64,000 nt of DNA from Mytilus edulis (lineage: Eukaryota; Mollusca; Bivalvia; Mytilida; Mytilidae), in assembly GCF_963676685.1 (NCBI RefSeq), contig NC_092357.1:64342958-64406957 (forward strand), written 5' to 3'. Shown here piece after piece: positions 12,105 to 24,800 of the stretch (the first letter of the stretch is position 1; the number at the start of each line of letters is the position of its first letter). The position numbers and the translations under genes are program-made. The notes under the pieces are model-generated. The model did no database searches, was not told where the DNA came from, and saw only the letters and a program-made list of their open reading frames with translations.

Positions 12105-12385
12105 TTAAGGTGGTACCTAACACTACAGAGAGATAACTCTTTAAAATCATCTAAACGTTTTAATTAGGTTGTGTTTTTAAGGGAATATTAAGCTTTTCAA
12201 TGATCAAAATAAGTGTTTGTCAAACTGCTATATAACAAGTGTAATTTTTCTGATAAAACGGTTGGTTAAAATTTTTTGAAATCTTAATATTTTTGTAAAA
12301 GGGTCAAAGTAAATACTTTGTCAAAATTTTAAGAAAATAAAACGAGCCAAATTAATTTTAGTTAAAGTATTAGGTACCACCTTAA
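12105..12385. mobile_element. Short inverted-repeat element with TTAA flanks
   Basis: The left end reads TTAA-GGTGGTACCTAA and the right end TTAGGTACCACC-TTAA: a perfect 12-bp terminal inverted repeat with the tetranucleotide TTAA on both sides. A TTAA target site is the habit of piggyBac and Kolobok-type transposons, so this is probably a non-autonomous member. The inside (about 270 bp) is A+T-rich without a coding frame. Confidence 0.75.
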
Positions 12386-12728
12386 GTCCAGTCACAGAAA
12401 ATTGTGAGTATGATTTCTGTCTATTTATTAAAAAAGGATAATTATTTTTTCCATTTTTTTTATTTTCAAAAATCTTTATCAAATCTATTATTGCATCCTG
12501 GAATTTAGTTCTTCATGTAACTACAGCACTTAAAAGTGATAATTACATAATTCATGACCATGTAAGATATGATCTTGCAATGCATATTAAATAACAAATC
12601 TTAATTGATGCAGTAAACATTCGTTTTTCGAATATAAATTGCATATAGGTTAACAATGAAAGGAAGAAAAAATATTAAAAGTAAACATCTTTTATTTTAT
12701 CAATCTTATGTGTTTAAATATATTGTAG

Positions 12729-12802
12729 CTTTCAATGAACAGAAAATGCAGATTACGAATGCAGTATGCCTGGGTGAAGTCGACAAAACAGAAACACGAT
12801 AA
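12729..12802 (+). other. Candidate alternative last exon of the propeller gene
   Basis: If GTTAGT at 11134 is used as a donor, the AG at 12727-12728 offers an exon in the right phase that reads 24 codons to TAA at 12800. The resulting protein would be about 301 aa. The tail has no recognisable domain. A hydrophobic stretch follows at about 12796-12849 (IIITVTVIIITVF) before a GTAAGT, but in another frame with stops before it. Both are weak suggestions needing transcript data. Confidence 0.2.
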
Positions 12803-12859
12803 TTATAACAGTTACTGTGATAATTATAACTGTATTTTTATCTAACACTGTAAGTAGTA

Positions 12860-15420
12860 TGCTTTACATGTGTGCATACATCAAAACATACACATTAAGA
12901 ATTGTTATATTAATTTCTAAGTTCCCAGAATCTGCAAACGCCGTATTTTGTACTGACATTAATTGAAAAGACAGAACATAATTTAAGTAGTACCTACCAT
13001 ACGGTATGGGTTTCATATTGTTGAAGTCCGTACATTAACTTACAATTGCTGTCATCCACGTTATGTAAACTTTGGTGGAAAGTTGTCTTATTTGCAATTA
13101 TACCACATCTCCTTATTTTCGTATCAACTATAGCTGACCATGGTTTGTAATTTATTTTATAAGTCTGATTGTGTAGTAGGTTATATTGGTATAGTCTGTA
13201 TGTTTCTCCACAAATGCTCAGCCTGTTTCGAATATTGCCTCGAGGACATGATCAGACGTGACCTTCAAATATAGTCTTTCCTGGTCTACACTGGTTTTGT
13301 TCTAACTAAGCGCATTTATATATTTATATATTGAGTTTTCAAAATTTTGCCAAGTTCTTTTAATTGGTAGTTTGGTTTATTTCTGTAAGGTTCAGTCATT
13401 CAGAATACAAAAGAAGTTCATTCAGACAAATTAATTCAGATAATACCTTTTGAACATGTCTGTGACTTTTTAAAATCAGCTTCGATTTTAATAGCAACTG
13501 ACAGCTTTCTCAATTTTATGTATTACACCAAATTACCAACTATTCTTGCATTTTGTAAGATTATTATCAAATGTCTTTAGGGTAGATACGAGTGACCAAT
13601 GATTCTTCTTTTTGTGATTTTTTTGTCATTGTGAGCACAAACAAGTAATTTAATCTTATTTTATAATCTCAAGAATTCTATACTTTTTACAGCGGTGTTT
13701 TTATTTTCAAGTTTATTTCCGCAAAAGTAGATACTCGCAAATTCATATACAAGTTACACAGAAATAAGAAGAAGTGGTGTGAGAGCCAAGTCACAATGTG
13801 TAAAAAGTAAACCATTGTCGTTCAAAGTATGGCTCAAACACAATACAAAAATACTTTTCATGTGCCCCTATGTATATACATTTAGTATCATACTATTAGG
13901 ATTTAGGGTAAATACGTCTTTGCAAGTGACAAATCTACGACAGATCCATTCAATGACTCACAAGTGAATGGTGATACATGGCTGAAAACACATATTACAT
14001 TATAGTCATACTTACTCTAAATATCAGAACAACATTGTTAAATGTACAAATTCGTTAAAGTAAACAAAAAATTTTTCCAGGATATCGAGACAATATTGCT
14101 TGTACTGTGTCTAGAGCTATCGACAACTCTGCCACCTAGACTGAACCAAAAATTAAACCTCGAGTGGCTTTATCCAGTCAATTAAATTCTAGGATCGTTT
14201 TTCATATATTGAATATGAGCGTTACCAATTCTGTATAAGTGCAACTAAGATGATCAGACTACTAATATACCAATGTATTTTCATGTCAATATTATTCTTA
14301 GACTTTTGAAAAAATGCACTTTAGAAGATAGAACATTCAATCATTATTTGTTGTTATTTCAGTGACTTTCAAATGTGAACTGTTTAAAATATTCTAAAAT
14401 ATGAATATAATTGAATTTTAAGTTTTTTAGTCATAGGCTGATTATTTTTAAATCATGATAAACTTACAAGGGACATAATTCTTTAAGAATGAGCATTGTA
14501 ATGTGGCCGTTAGGATTATTATTTCATTGTTATTTCCCGTGATTAAACTATAAATTTCATATTTCTTCATTTAATAATTTGCAAGAAGTTTATTAAGTAT
14601 ATATCTATTAAATTGCATAGCTTTTGGTATTTGAATTCATTAGTTAAAGATAATTTTTTTTATATTCTTAAGTTAAATATTTGCATCGTCGCAAAATGTT
14701 TGGTTACCTTCTGTGAGAAACTTATATATTTTATAGAACTCGTTTTAGATTCTTATTTTGAATCCTCAGAGGACTGATATTCAATTCAACCAAGAAAAGA
14801 CAAGCTTTCCAACCATCCGGGTAATACGGGTAATTTGAAGTCATTGAAAGCTCCATTTCTATTTACATTTGGCATATCATGACAAAAGTTGTACTTTGTT
14901 GATTAAATATATATATTTTTTTCAGTTTTTGGTTTTCATTTACTTAGATATTTTATAGAGCTGTTACATTTTGCATCCATCATCTCTGTATAAATTAGTT
15001 CACAAACCAGAACAAGCTGTGGTCTGCATCCCCGAATCTTCAGCAGAATTAATTATGCATAATTTGTGGTACATTTTCGAAATCGACTTCCTTTCAAATT
15101 GAAATAAGATTTGGATTAAAATATATTGTAATAAATAGTTACGTTTTGATGTATGCTTAACATCCAGTTGCAAATATTACATACATATTCAGGATGATAA
15201 CAGGTACATTAAACATGCATATGAAGTAGGTGATAATCAGTTATAACCTACAAGACAATATATTGATTTTTAACTCACTTTTACCCTACTTTTAAGATAA
15301 AGAACCAGAGAAGCATCTTCAAATAGAGATGACCAAGAACAACAAAGACAATATTCATTTTTCTAAATGGATGCTTCACATTTATGTCCTTTGTGTTATC
15401 ACGTTTATATTACGTGTTAC
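12860..15420. other. Intergenic; no gene found
   Basis: About 2.5 kb of A+T-rich sequence. A Rep-D-like scrap ('gttgtcttatttgcaat') is at 13080-13115. The open frames are short and unremarkable. Confidence 0.5.
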
Positions 15421-15424
15421 AAAA

Positions 15425-16725
15425 AAAAGAAAACAAAGGCAAGAGGGTCCTGACTTGCAATAGGCACTAAATGCGGCGAGGTTGAACATGTTTTTTGAGA
15501 TCAAAATCACCTTTTATACCTCTAGGTTATGTAAAAAAAAACACACCAAAATACGCACAGTAAAACTCAGTTCAATACAAGTCCAAGTCTGATGTTAGAA
15601 TAGGAAACAAAAGAATCTAAATAAAATGACAGTAATACATCAATTCATAAAGGACTACTAGCAGTTACTAACATGCCAGCTCCAGAACTCAATTAAACTG
15701 ATTGAAATAGTATGACCTCATCATATGAATCATGTGAATATCAAGCAAAATCCCTCTTGTTAGTGATTTAATATTATACCATCATACCATATATGAGAAC
15801 ATAACCCGTAGCTTGCCAATAACTGGTATCAGAATAAATATGTTTATTTCCCATAAAAAGACCCTATAAGCCAAAATATGAAATCTTGAATGACCTGACA
15901 ACCGTATCGTAACTATAACCTTTCTGAATTCGACTGTTTAAAGGTTTTGTTAGCTTTTGAGGTGAATGCCGACATGTTCGTCCTTTGTTAAGAAAATTAC
16001 CGTAAAAATATTGGATGTGAAATGCCCGAACGTATAAGATTTCTGCAAGTTAATATTTTGACTAGTTTGTGTTATCGAAAACCCTGGTGTAATAATTTTT
16101 CAGTACTACATAAATTTCTCTTGCTAAAATCTGATACGGTGTTACATACACGATCAAATCGTACAAGTTAAAATAAAATAAAAAAAACACACCATAAGAT
16201 CGTGACAAGGGAACGTTACCATCTAAAAATTAATAATTAACCGCAAGAAATGAAAAATCATCTCTTTTATCATAAATTTCGGTATTAAGTTTCCCGTTAG
16301 TGATAAAGATATCAAGATCTAGGAAAGGAAAGGACAAGGCAGGGCGTATTGATAGTATTCACCTTACCTAAAATTAGTTCAACAGGATATTTTTTTTAGT
16401 AATCATACTGTAGACGTAATTATTGAGAGCCAATATGTCTTCCAAATATCTAAATGTATTGTTAACTTATGTATGTGACGTTCTTTCGATGGGTCTTTGC
16501 TAATTTTAGTCATAAATTGTAACTAACAATAACAGAAAGAGGTCCGTAATAAGTGGTGAACAGTTAGTCCCCATTTGACTTCCGAAAGCTTGACGATATA
16601 CGGAATCTCCAAAGCGAACAAAAGTGTTATCTAATAAATATCTAAGGGCAGTTATATTAACAAAGCATGTCCAATTGACATAATTCGTTTGTGTGTTGTT
16701 ACTTAAAAAAGATAGTTTGAACATA
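15425..16725 (-). mobile_element. Decayed PLE-A copy with reverse transcriptase remnant
   Basis: Read on the minus strand from 16725 it encodes the core of a Penelope-like RT: LLDNTFVRFGDSVYRQ, then MGTNC.PLI.DLFL near 16530-16560, then the catalytic box read as Y-L-E-D at 16437-16448 (the family has YxDD, so one aspartate is changed). It goes on to IYDKRDDFSF near 16240 and the tail of the 'SYGVYISQLVRFARV' type, then a long 3' UTR down to about 15425. Stops and frameshifts interrupt it throughout. The last 300 bp of the family 3' end are missing. Inactive. Confidence 0.75.
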
Positions 16726-16732
16726 TGTAAAA

Positions 16733-17150
16733 TTGAGAATGGAAATGGGGAATGTGTCAAAGAGACAACAACCCGGCCATAGAACAGACAATAGCAAAAG
16801 ACGCACCAACAGGTCTTCAATGCAGCGAGAAGTTCCCGTACCCGGAGGCGTCCTTTATATGGCCCTAAACAAATATATATATACTAATGCAGTGATGATG
16901 AACGCGATACTAAACTCCAAATTGTACACAAAAAACTAAAATTAAAAATAAAATACAAGACTAACAAAGGCCAGAGAGTCATGACTTCGTACAGGCGCAA
17001 AAATGCAGCAGAGTTAAACATGTTTATGATGTTTATACCTCTAGCCAATGTAGAAAAGTAAACGCATAACAATACACATATTTAAATTCAGTTCAAGAAA
17101 AGTCCATGTCTGATGTCAGAAGATGTAACAAAAGAAAATAAACAAAAATC
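16733..17150 (-). mobile_element. PLE-A 3' end, abutting the copy on its left
   Basis: Starts at the family terminus 'aaattgagaatggaaatg' and carries the common 'gtcaaagagacaacaaccc', 'tcttcaatgcagcgagaa' and 'aacaaaggccagag' words, ending near 17150. In the element's own direction this 3' end runs straight into the RT core of the neighbouring copy, a head-to-tail tandem. Confidence 0.7.
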
Positions 17151-18149
17151 TGACTGTTTTAATGTCCATATACTTAGATGCATGATGTTTTTCTGTTTAG
17201 AATATGATGCAAAGTGGTATATGGGGTAGAAAATTAAAAACTTTGAGCAGATTCAAAATCATCAATATGAGCATGCAATTTATCAAGTTCTTCTAAAGAA
17301 TTTTTTACACTCCAAAAATAATTAATTCCACTTTTCCAAACGCCTTAATTTAAAAATGTAGTATTAGGTTTATGATTTTACTTAACGTATTAGTAAGTAG
17401 AATAGACAATTTAGTAATGAAGCAATGGATTGAAGACGAAACAAATCTATATTCGTGAGTTATTTTGTGTAGCTTCAGAAGCCAGAGCATAGTTTCATTA
17501 TATTTGGTTCTGCAGTTAAAGAAATAAAGAAATAGCTAACGGTTTATGATTATTACTGATGTTTTTTTCCGAAAATGGAGTCAGTTGGAATATTGGTGAA
17601 TTCGTGATTTACTTTTGTAGAACCTTGATTTATTAGACAAACGGTAGAAGTGAGCATATGGAGTTACCGACAAAAAGGATTTTCAACCTCATTATGCTGC
17701 ATTGGTTGATCTTTTCTTTTCACTGTAGTGCATCTGTAAACAATAGCACATTTTTTAAAACGATAATATATATTATTTTGTATTTGCTCAAGTATAAAAA
17801 GAAATTATATTACATACATTAACGTAAGTAACTAAGAGATATATCGTATCGTTATTATCATGTGGCTTGTTTACTTACAATATGCAGAAAAAACAAATAT
17901 AACATTGATGTATATTATTTCAAACCATGAAACTCATATTAATCCAAGAAAATACGAGTTCAAATGAGAAAAAGAAGTTCAATTCTTACTTTTATAAATG
18001 ATGGAGACAGATTTTAAGAACAATATCTTAAATTGTAAGCTTAAAAAACTTAATACCTATCGTTGTTCAATATGGAAGTAAAATGCCATCAGGTATAAAC
18101 CACTTGCATACTAAATCAGACTTACACAATACATAAATGTATGATAGTT
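17151..18149. other. Intergenic; nothing recognised
   Basis: About 1 kb of A+T-rich sequence with no open frame, repeat or signal I can support. Confidence 0.5.
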
Positions 18150-18540
18150 ATCAAAGGTACCCGGATTATAATTTAGTACGCCAGACACGCGTTTCGTCTC
18201 CATAAGATTCATCAGTGACGCTCAAATCAAAATATTCATAAAGCCAAACAAGTACAAAGTTGAAGAGCATTAAGGATCAAAAATTCCAAAAAGTTGTGCC
18301 AAATATGGCTAAGGTAATCTATACCTGGGATCAGAAAATCCTTAGTTTTTCGAAAATTCAAAGTTTTGTAAACAGGAAATTTATAAAAATGACCAAATTA
18401 TTGATATTCATGTCAACACAGAAGTGTTGACTACTGGGCTAGTGATACCCTCGGGGACGAAACGTCCACAAGCAGTGGCATCGACCCAGTGGTGTAAATA
18501 GTTATCAAAGGTACCAGGATTATAATTTAGTACCGACTTT
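18150..18540. repeat. Rep-I unit flanked by its own repeat
   Basis: 'atagttatcaaaggtacc' plus 'ggattataatttagtac' occurs at both edges (about 18148 and 18500), enclosing the family body with 'acgcgtttcgtct', 'tcatcagtgacgctc' and 'ctcggggacgaaacgtcc'. This is one tandem period of about 352 bp. Related, shorter copies lie at 20860, 21165, 21765, 22325, 24832 and 29578. Confidence 0.65.
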
Positions 18541-18804
18541 TGCACATATCTTAGATGTTCCTACAATTAATGTATGTATGTTTGTAACTAGTAAGGAATT
18601 TCTCCTTTAGCAATTCGAATAACTGCAAAAATAGACACTCAATAAAACAATCAATATAGTATCGCAATCAAGGCCTTTTGATACATTTTTATATCATGTA
18701 CGTTGAACAAATTCTCATTTTCTGGAGAAAAAAAAATAAATGAAAATATAATTTCATTTTTTTGCTATTCATTTATATTTAAAAAAAAAATAAAATAACA
18801 CATG

Positions 18805-21800
18805 TCAAATTTCACAAATATAACCTCCAAGGTAATCTCCTTGGTCACATCCGTGATCATAGAACTTGTATCTATCTCTAGCGTAGAAGAACATGCAGTC
18901 GTTTTCACGATCAGTTTGACCATCGGGTCCCCGATTAAAGGCAAAGGCAAAATAAGTCATCTTTGTGGCTTTACCATGTTTAATCCATCTCCAATCGCCA
19001 TTTGGTAGGTATCTATTGATATTACGTCCACCAACGTAGTAATGTATACCTATAAGGAAATCATCTTCATAATAAATATTCAATGACGCATGCATTTTGT
19101 TACAATGTAATCATTGGTGCTTTGTTAATCAACCGGACCGTTTGGAAGAGATCAAAAGTAGCAACAAAAACATTTAAAGAAATTTTATAAAATAAAACTA
19201 CTAAAACATGTAAAACGAAGTAATTATTTTGTTTAAAATATCACAAAACTATGTGGATTCTTTCTTTTTTAAGAGAACATGTCTTCGAGACACTGTAAAA
19301 CAATTAAAATCCTGCTACCTGCGTGTCAAACTGTATTTTACATCTTACTTGATAGTATAGTGCATTTATAGATAATCGTTCATCATCTCAACGAAATTGA
19401 ATTTTCTCGCTTAACCAATAATAATATGTTTGTCGCTATTTGACATATGACGACATTGTTGATTTTATTGACAACGCGCACGTACACCTTAACTTTTAAA
19501 CAATAATGTTTCATTTTACACTAAAGTACTGAGAATAAAAATTGTCTAGGCTTATACACGCAGATATGTTTGAATGTGGATGAGCTAGAACATTCATTTG
19601 TGAAGTTTAGCAGATTATAACCGTCTGCTAGAGTGTTAACTTAACAATACAGATACTGAATTATTTTGTCGTAAGATTTTAAACATCCACGATTATATTT
19701 TTATTAACATAGTTCTGATTTTTTTAAGCAGCCTTATTAAAAGTTATTAAGTTTTTTTTAGTTTGGTAAGCTCCTCAGTGTTTGTACCTATTGTTAATAT
19801 TTTGTCCTCGAGCATTACTGGGGAGACATTAAATTGTCAAAAATATTCATCGCAATTTGAACATGGATAAAGATAAAAAGGTGTCTCACATAGAATTTTA
19901 AGTCATTTCCGTTTTTTATATTATATCTGGTACAGTAAAATTAGCACAGGTATTGTTCTTATGAATGTTAAACAAAATTAATAAGATTGTCTTCATAATC
20001 AAAACGACAGTATAGTTTCCCATCGATAATTCTTAAATTGTAAGTAAACAATAATTTCTGCAAATATTTTGAGAGATAGTTACCTGAATTCCGCTTCTGA
20101 AGGAACAATTTCATGATCATGGCTTCTTCGATAGTTTCGAAGTTAGCAAGGTAAGCACCAGGGTCTGTACAGCTCGCCTGTGATATAAATAAAAGTAAAA
20201 TGACAAAAATACATCCATAGAACATATGTAGAAAATGCAAAACGCAAAGTCGTTTTATAAAACGGCAAAATCAAAGTGCAAACACGTCAAACGAATAGAA
20301 AACAGCAGTCATATTCCTCATTCAGAACATGCATTTCCTTATGTAGAAAATGTTAGAATGAACCTGGTTTCATAGCTTGCAAAACCCCTGAATTATATAA
20401 CAGTCTAAAACAATTCCAATATATTGACTACAATGTATGAGTATATCAAAATCAGGTATAAAGGGAAAACAAATATAATTAATAAAGTAATAGTAGTTTA
20501 CCGTGGTTCGAAATTTATAAATCGATTGGGAAAAAAAGCAAATACGGGTTACAAACTAAAACTGAGGGAAACACATGAAATATGAGAGGAGAACTACAAC
20601 ACAACAAACACACAGAAAAGAACTATAATACAACAATGGCCATTTTCCTGGCTTAATACAGGACAGTTTAAGAAAAAATGGTGGGTTAAACCTGTTTTTT
20701 TTGGCCATGCAAAACCTCCTAGTTTTATGACAATGTTAACTATGACATAACAATGGCAAGACTACATGACAACACTACATGACAAGACTACATTACAATT
20801 AAATGGGAGAACACGTAGCACAACAAAACACACGAATGCTAACAAAAAGGTACCAAGTTTAACATTTAATACTCCAGACGCCCGTTTAGTCCATACAAGA
20901 CTATACAGTGACGTTCAGATGGGAAAAAAATCGAAAGCCAAAACAAAACAAATAGTAAACCATTTCATAGTAAAGCATTGAAAAATCAAAGATTTTAAAG
21001 TTGACATATTTTTTATGGGAAAATCACCATGAACATTTTAGCAAAACACTTAATTACATGATACTTATATGTGGCTACCCGCTAAATTCACGCTTATAAA
21101 GCTAGCTTATGTAATATTGTTTAGCTTTTGCGTGATTTCCCTCTTATTTTCAGTATTTCATACTAAAATATCTCATCATGAATACCAGGATTAAAATATA
21201 TTATTTTCGGCACGCGTTTCGTTTACAAAAGGTTCATCAATGACGCTCGATTCTACCAAAGTGAAAAAGTTCGAAGTTTAAGAGCATTGAGGACCAACAA
21301 TTTTTTAAAGTTTTGTCATATACAGCTAAGAACATCTATTCATTTGTCATTTAGGGGCCTTTTATAGCTGAATATGCGGTATGGACTTTGCTCAATGTTG
21401 AAGGCCGTACGGTGATTTACAGCTGTTAATTTCTGTGTCATCTGATCTCTTGTGGATAGTTGTCTCATTGACAAATATACCAAACTTTTTGCATATATAG
21501 CCTTGTGTTCCCGTACTTTTTTTCTAAAAAGTTTTCTATCTAAGTAATACATACAAATGCTGCATCACCAGATACGTTGTCATCCTTGATAGAATAACAA
21601 CCTTTCCCTATCTTCTCGTATGGTTCTTCGCAGCTCACTGTTTAACATAAAAAAAAAGATACGAAAGATTTATAACTTCATAACTTCATATCATGTAAAT
21701 TCATAATTCATATCTTTTATTACAATATGTACAATGTGCATTTACATGTAAATAACCTCTTCATAGACACAAGGATTGAAATTTGATATTTACGCCGGAC

Positions 21801-24800
21801 GCCCGTTTTGACTATAGAAGACTCATAAGTGACGCCCGAATAAAAAAATGTTAAAAAGGCCTAATTAATATGTTGAACAGCATCAAAGATAAAAAAATCC
21901 TAAACGTTTTGCCAAATACAGCTAAGTCAAGGCAACAGTACATGTAGTATGCCACTATTCAAAATTCATAAATCGATAAAGAAAAAAAAAATCCGGGTGA
22001 CAAACTTAAACTGAGGGAACCTATCAAATATAAGAGGAGAACAAAGGAACAACGGAAACACAACACCAACAGGGAACACACATAGAAACAAATGTTAATG
22101 TAACAACGGTCATTTTCCTGACTTGGTACAGGGTATTTTATGACAAAAATGGTGGATGAACCTGGTTTTGTGGCATGCCAAACCTCCTTCTTGAATGGCA
22201 GTGTTAATTATAACATTTAAATGACAACAATACACGACAGGGTTACAATATATAAACAGGTAAATGGGACAACATATAGAAAAGAGAAACAAATGAATAA
22301 AAGCCTTCAAAAGGTAACAGGTTAAAAATATTTGTTAACGCCAGACGCGCGCTACGTTCACACAAAAATATGTTCAGATGTAAAAAAAGTTTGAAAGCCG
22401 TAACAACTACAAAGTTGAAGATCGCCGAGGACCAAAAGTTTCAAAAAGTTGTGAGGCCAGGGTTATCCGTCTGGGACAAAAACATCATTATTATCAAGAA
22501 TAATACATAGTTTTGCTAACAGTTAATTATATAAAATGACTATACAATAGATATACATGATTAATTTGAAGTGGTGACTAGCTAAGGTAACACCAACAAA
22601 TAGGTAGAAAAAAAACCATTTACTTAGGCTAAACAATTGAAATTATCAATCTGGAAATTGATGGTAACAGCTTTTAGACGAATTATGTATGCATAAGTAA
22701 AAGAAATAAATTTGGCAAAAATATCTCATCATTATAATCAAAATAAAACCACATCTTTTATTCTTCACATTGATCTAATAGTGTTTCTTTACTAATGCTT
22801 TAGCAATTATGGCAGAAAATGATGATTTCAAACATTGTTTTTATAGGTAGATTTAATAGTTAGAGACATAGAACATGACACAAAAACAAATGTTGCAAAC
22901 CTGCTGTTATTTGCATGCTTTACAAAAAAAAACAGGACAATATTTGATCTTTATAATAGCTACATTTCTTAAAAGTAATGTATAACTTACCATGTATCTT
23001 TGAGGCTATTACGTTTTTCAAAATTTAATTTGCTTCAAAGCATCTTGCGTATTCAAAGTTTCATATTTTAAATCAAAATGTGCTGCTTATTGTGTTTATA
23101 GTCAAAAGTCATATTCCTAATAAAATTGAGAAAGGAAATGGTGAATATGTCAAAGCGACAACCACCCGACCATAGAGCAAACAACAGCCGAAGGCAACCA
23201 ATGGGTCTTCAATGTAGCGAGAATTCCCGCACCCGTAGGTGTCCTTCAGCTGGCCCCTAAAATATGCATAATAGTACAGTGATAATGGACGTCATACTAA
23301 ACTCCGAATTATACACAAGAAACTAAAATTTAAAATCATACAAGACTAACAAAGGCCAGAGGCTCCTGACTTGGGACAGGCGCAAAATTGCGGCGGGGTT
23401 AAACATGTTTATGAGATCTCAACCCTCCCCCTATACCTCTAGCCAATGTAGAAAAGTAAAAGAATAACAATACGCACATTAAAATTCAGTTCAAAAGAAG
23501 TCCGAGTCTGATGTCAAAAGATGTAACAAAAGAAAATAAATAAAATGACAATAATACATAAATAACAACAGACTACTATAGCAGTTAACTGACATGCCAG
23601 CTCCAGACCTCAATTAAACTGATTGAAAGATTATGTCTTCATCATATGAATATCAGGTACAATCCCTCCCGTTAGGGGTTTAGTATCATACTATCATAAA
23701 ATATATGAGAAGAACATAACCCGTGTCATGCCAACAACTGTTTTTTTAGAAGTAAATGTGTTTAGTTCCGATGCAAAGACCCTATCAGTGAATCAATGTT
23801 AAAGCCAAAATATGCAATCTTTAATGACCTGACAACAGTATCGTAACTATATCCCCTTTTAATAAGTCTATTTAAAGGTTTTGTTAGTTTCTGAGGAGAA
23901 TACTGACATTTTTGTGCTTTATAAAGAATATTTCCATAAAATTTTGGATGTGAAATACCTGAACGTATAAGATGTCTGCATGTTGAGTTATATTTACGAA
24001 TTATTTCCTTATACCGGTGATAAAATTTAGTAAATGTTTTGACCAGTTTGTGATATCGAAAACCCTGGTGTAATAATTTTTCAGTAATACATAAATTTCT
24101 CTCGCTAAAATCTAATACATTGTTACATACACGAGCGAATCGTACAAGTTGAGATATATAAACACCATAAGATGGTGACAAGGGAACGTCACCATCTAAA
24201 AATGGATAATTAACAATAGGAAATGAAAAATCATCTCTTTTATCATAAATTTTTGTATTAAGCTTCCCGTTTATGATATAGATATCAAGATCGTGTATTT
24301 ATGTATGGCTGAGGTCCTATTCATTTTCAAAATTTACCGCTATTTAATCTAACAGTTGTTTGCTTTCAATAACGGTTATCGATCTACTTATCAGTCCGGA
24401 TCCATAACGTGTTTATACTTAATAAGGTATTATCTGCATATACCCACATTGACGTACTTTCTTGTATCGACCTACCTCTTACACCCAGATATAAACTATG
24501 ATATACTCAACAAGTAACATTCGATTTATTCACTTGCATCGATGGACGTACATGCTTACACTTGCATCTACAAAGTTTGTCAAACTATACACCTTGTTAA
24601 AACTAACCTCTGATCGAATTATTAAGCTATGTGGATTTTATTTTAAACTAAATGCACCTAACTTTTGTCAACATTATTGTTTGGTCTAACATTTTAACTC
24701 AATTGTAGGCTTTTTAACATGGTTCCCTCTACCATTTCTAATAGAGAAAAGTAAAAAAAGAACATGCGCACACACTAAAAGGAAATTCATTTTTGTTTTC

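Noticed and set aside
12796-12849. Transmembrane exon for the propeller gene
   Set aside because: The hydrophobic reading lies in a frame with stops just upstream and needs an ad hoc acceptor; kept only as a remark.
23762-24181. Host gene of 139 codons
   Set aside because: Its text matches the tail of Penelope-like RTs, and a decayed second copy lies at 15.9-16.3 kb; treated as part of PLE-A.
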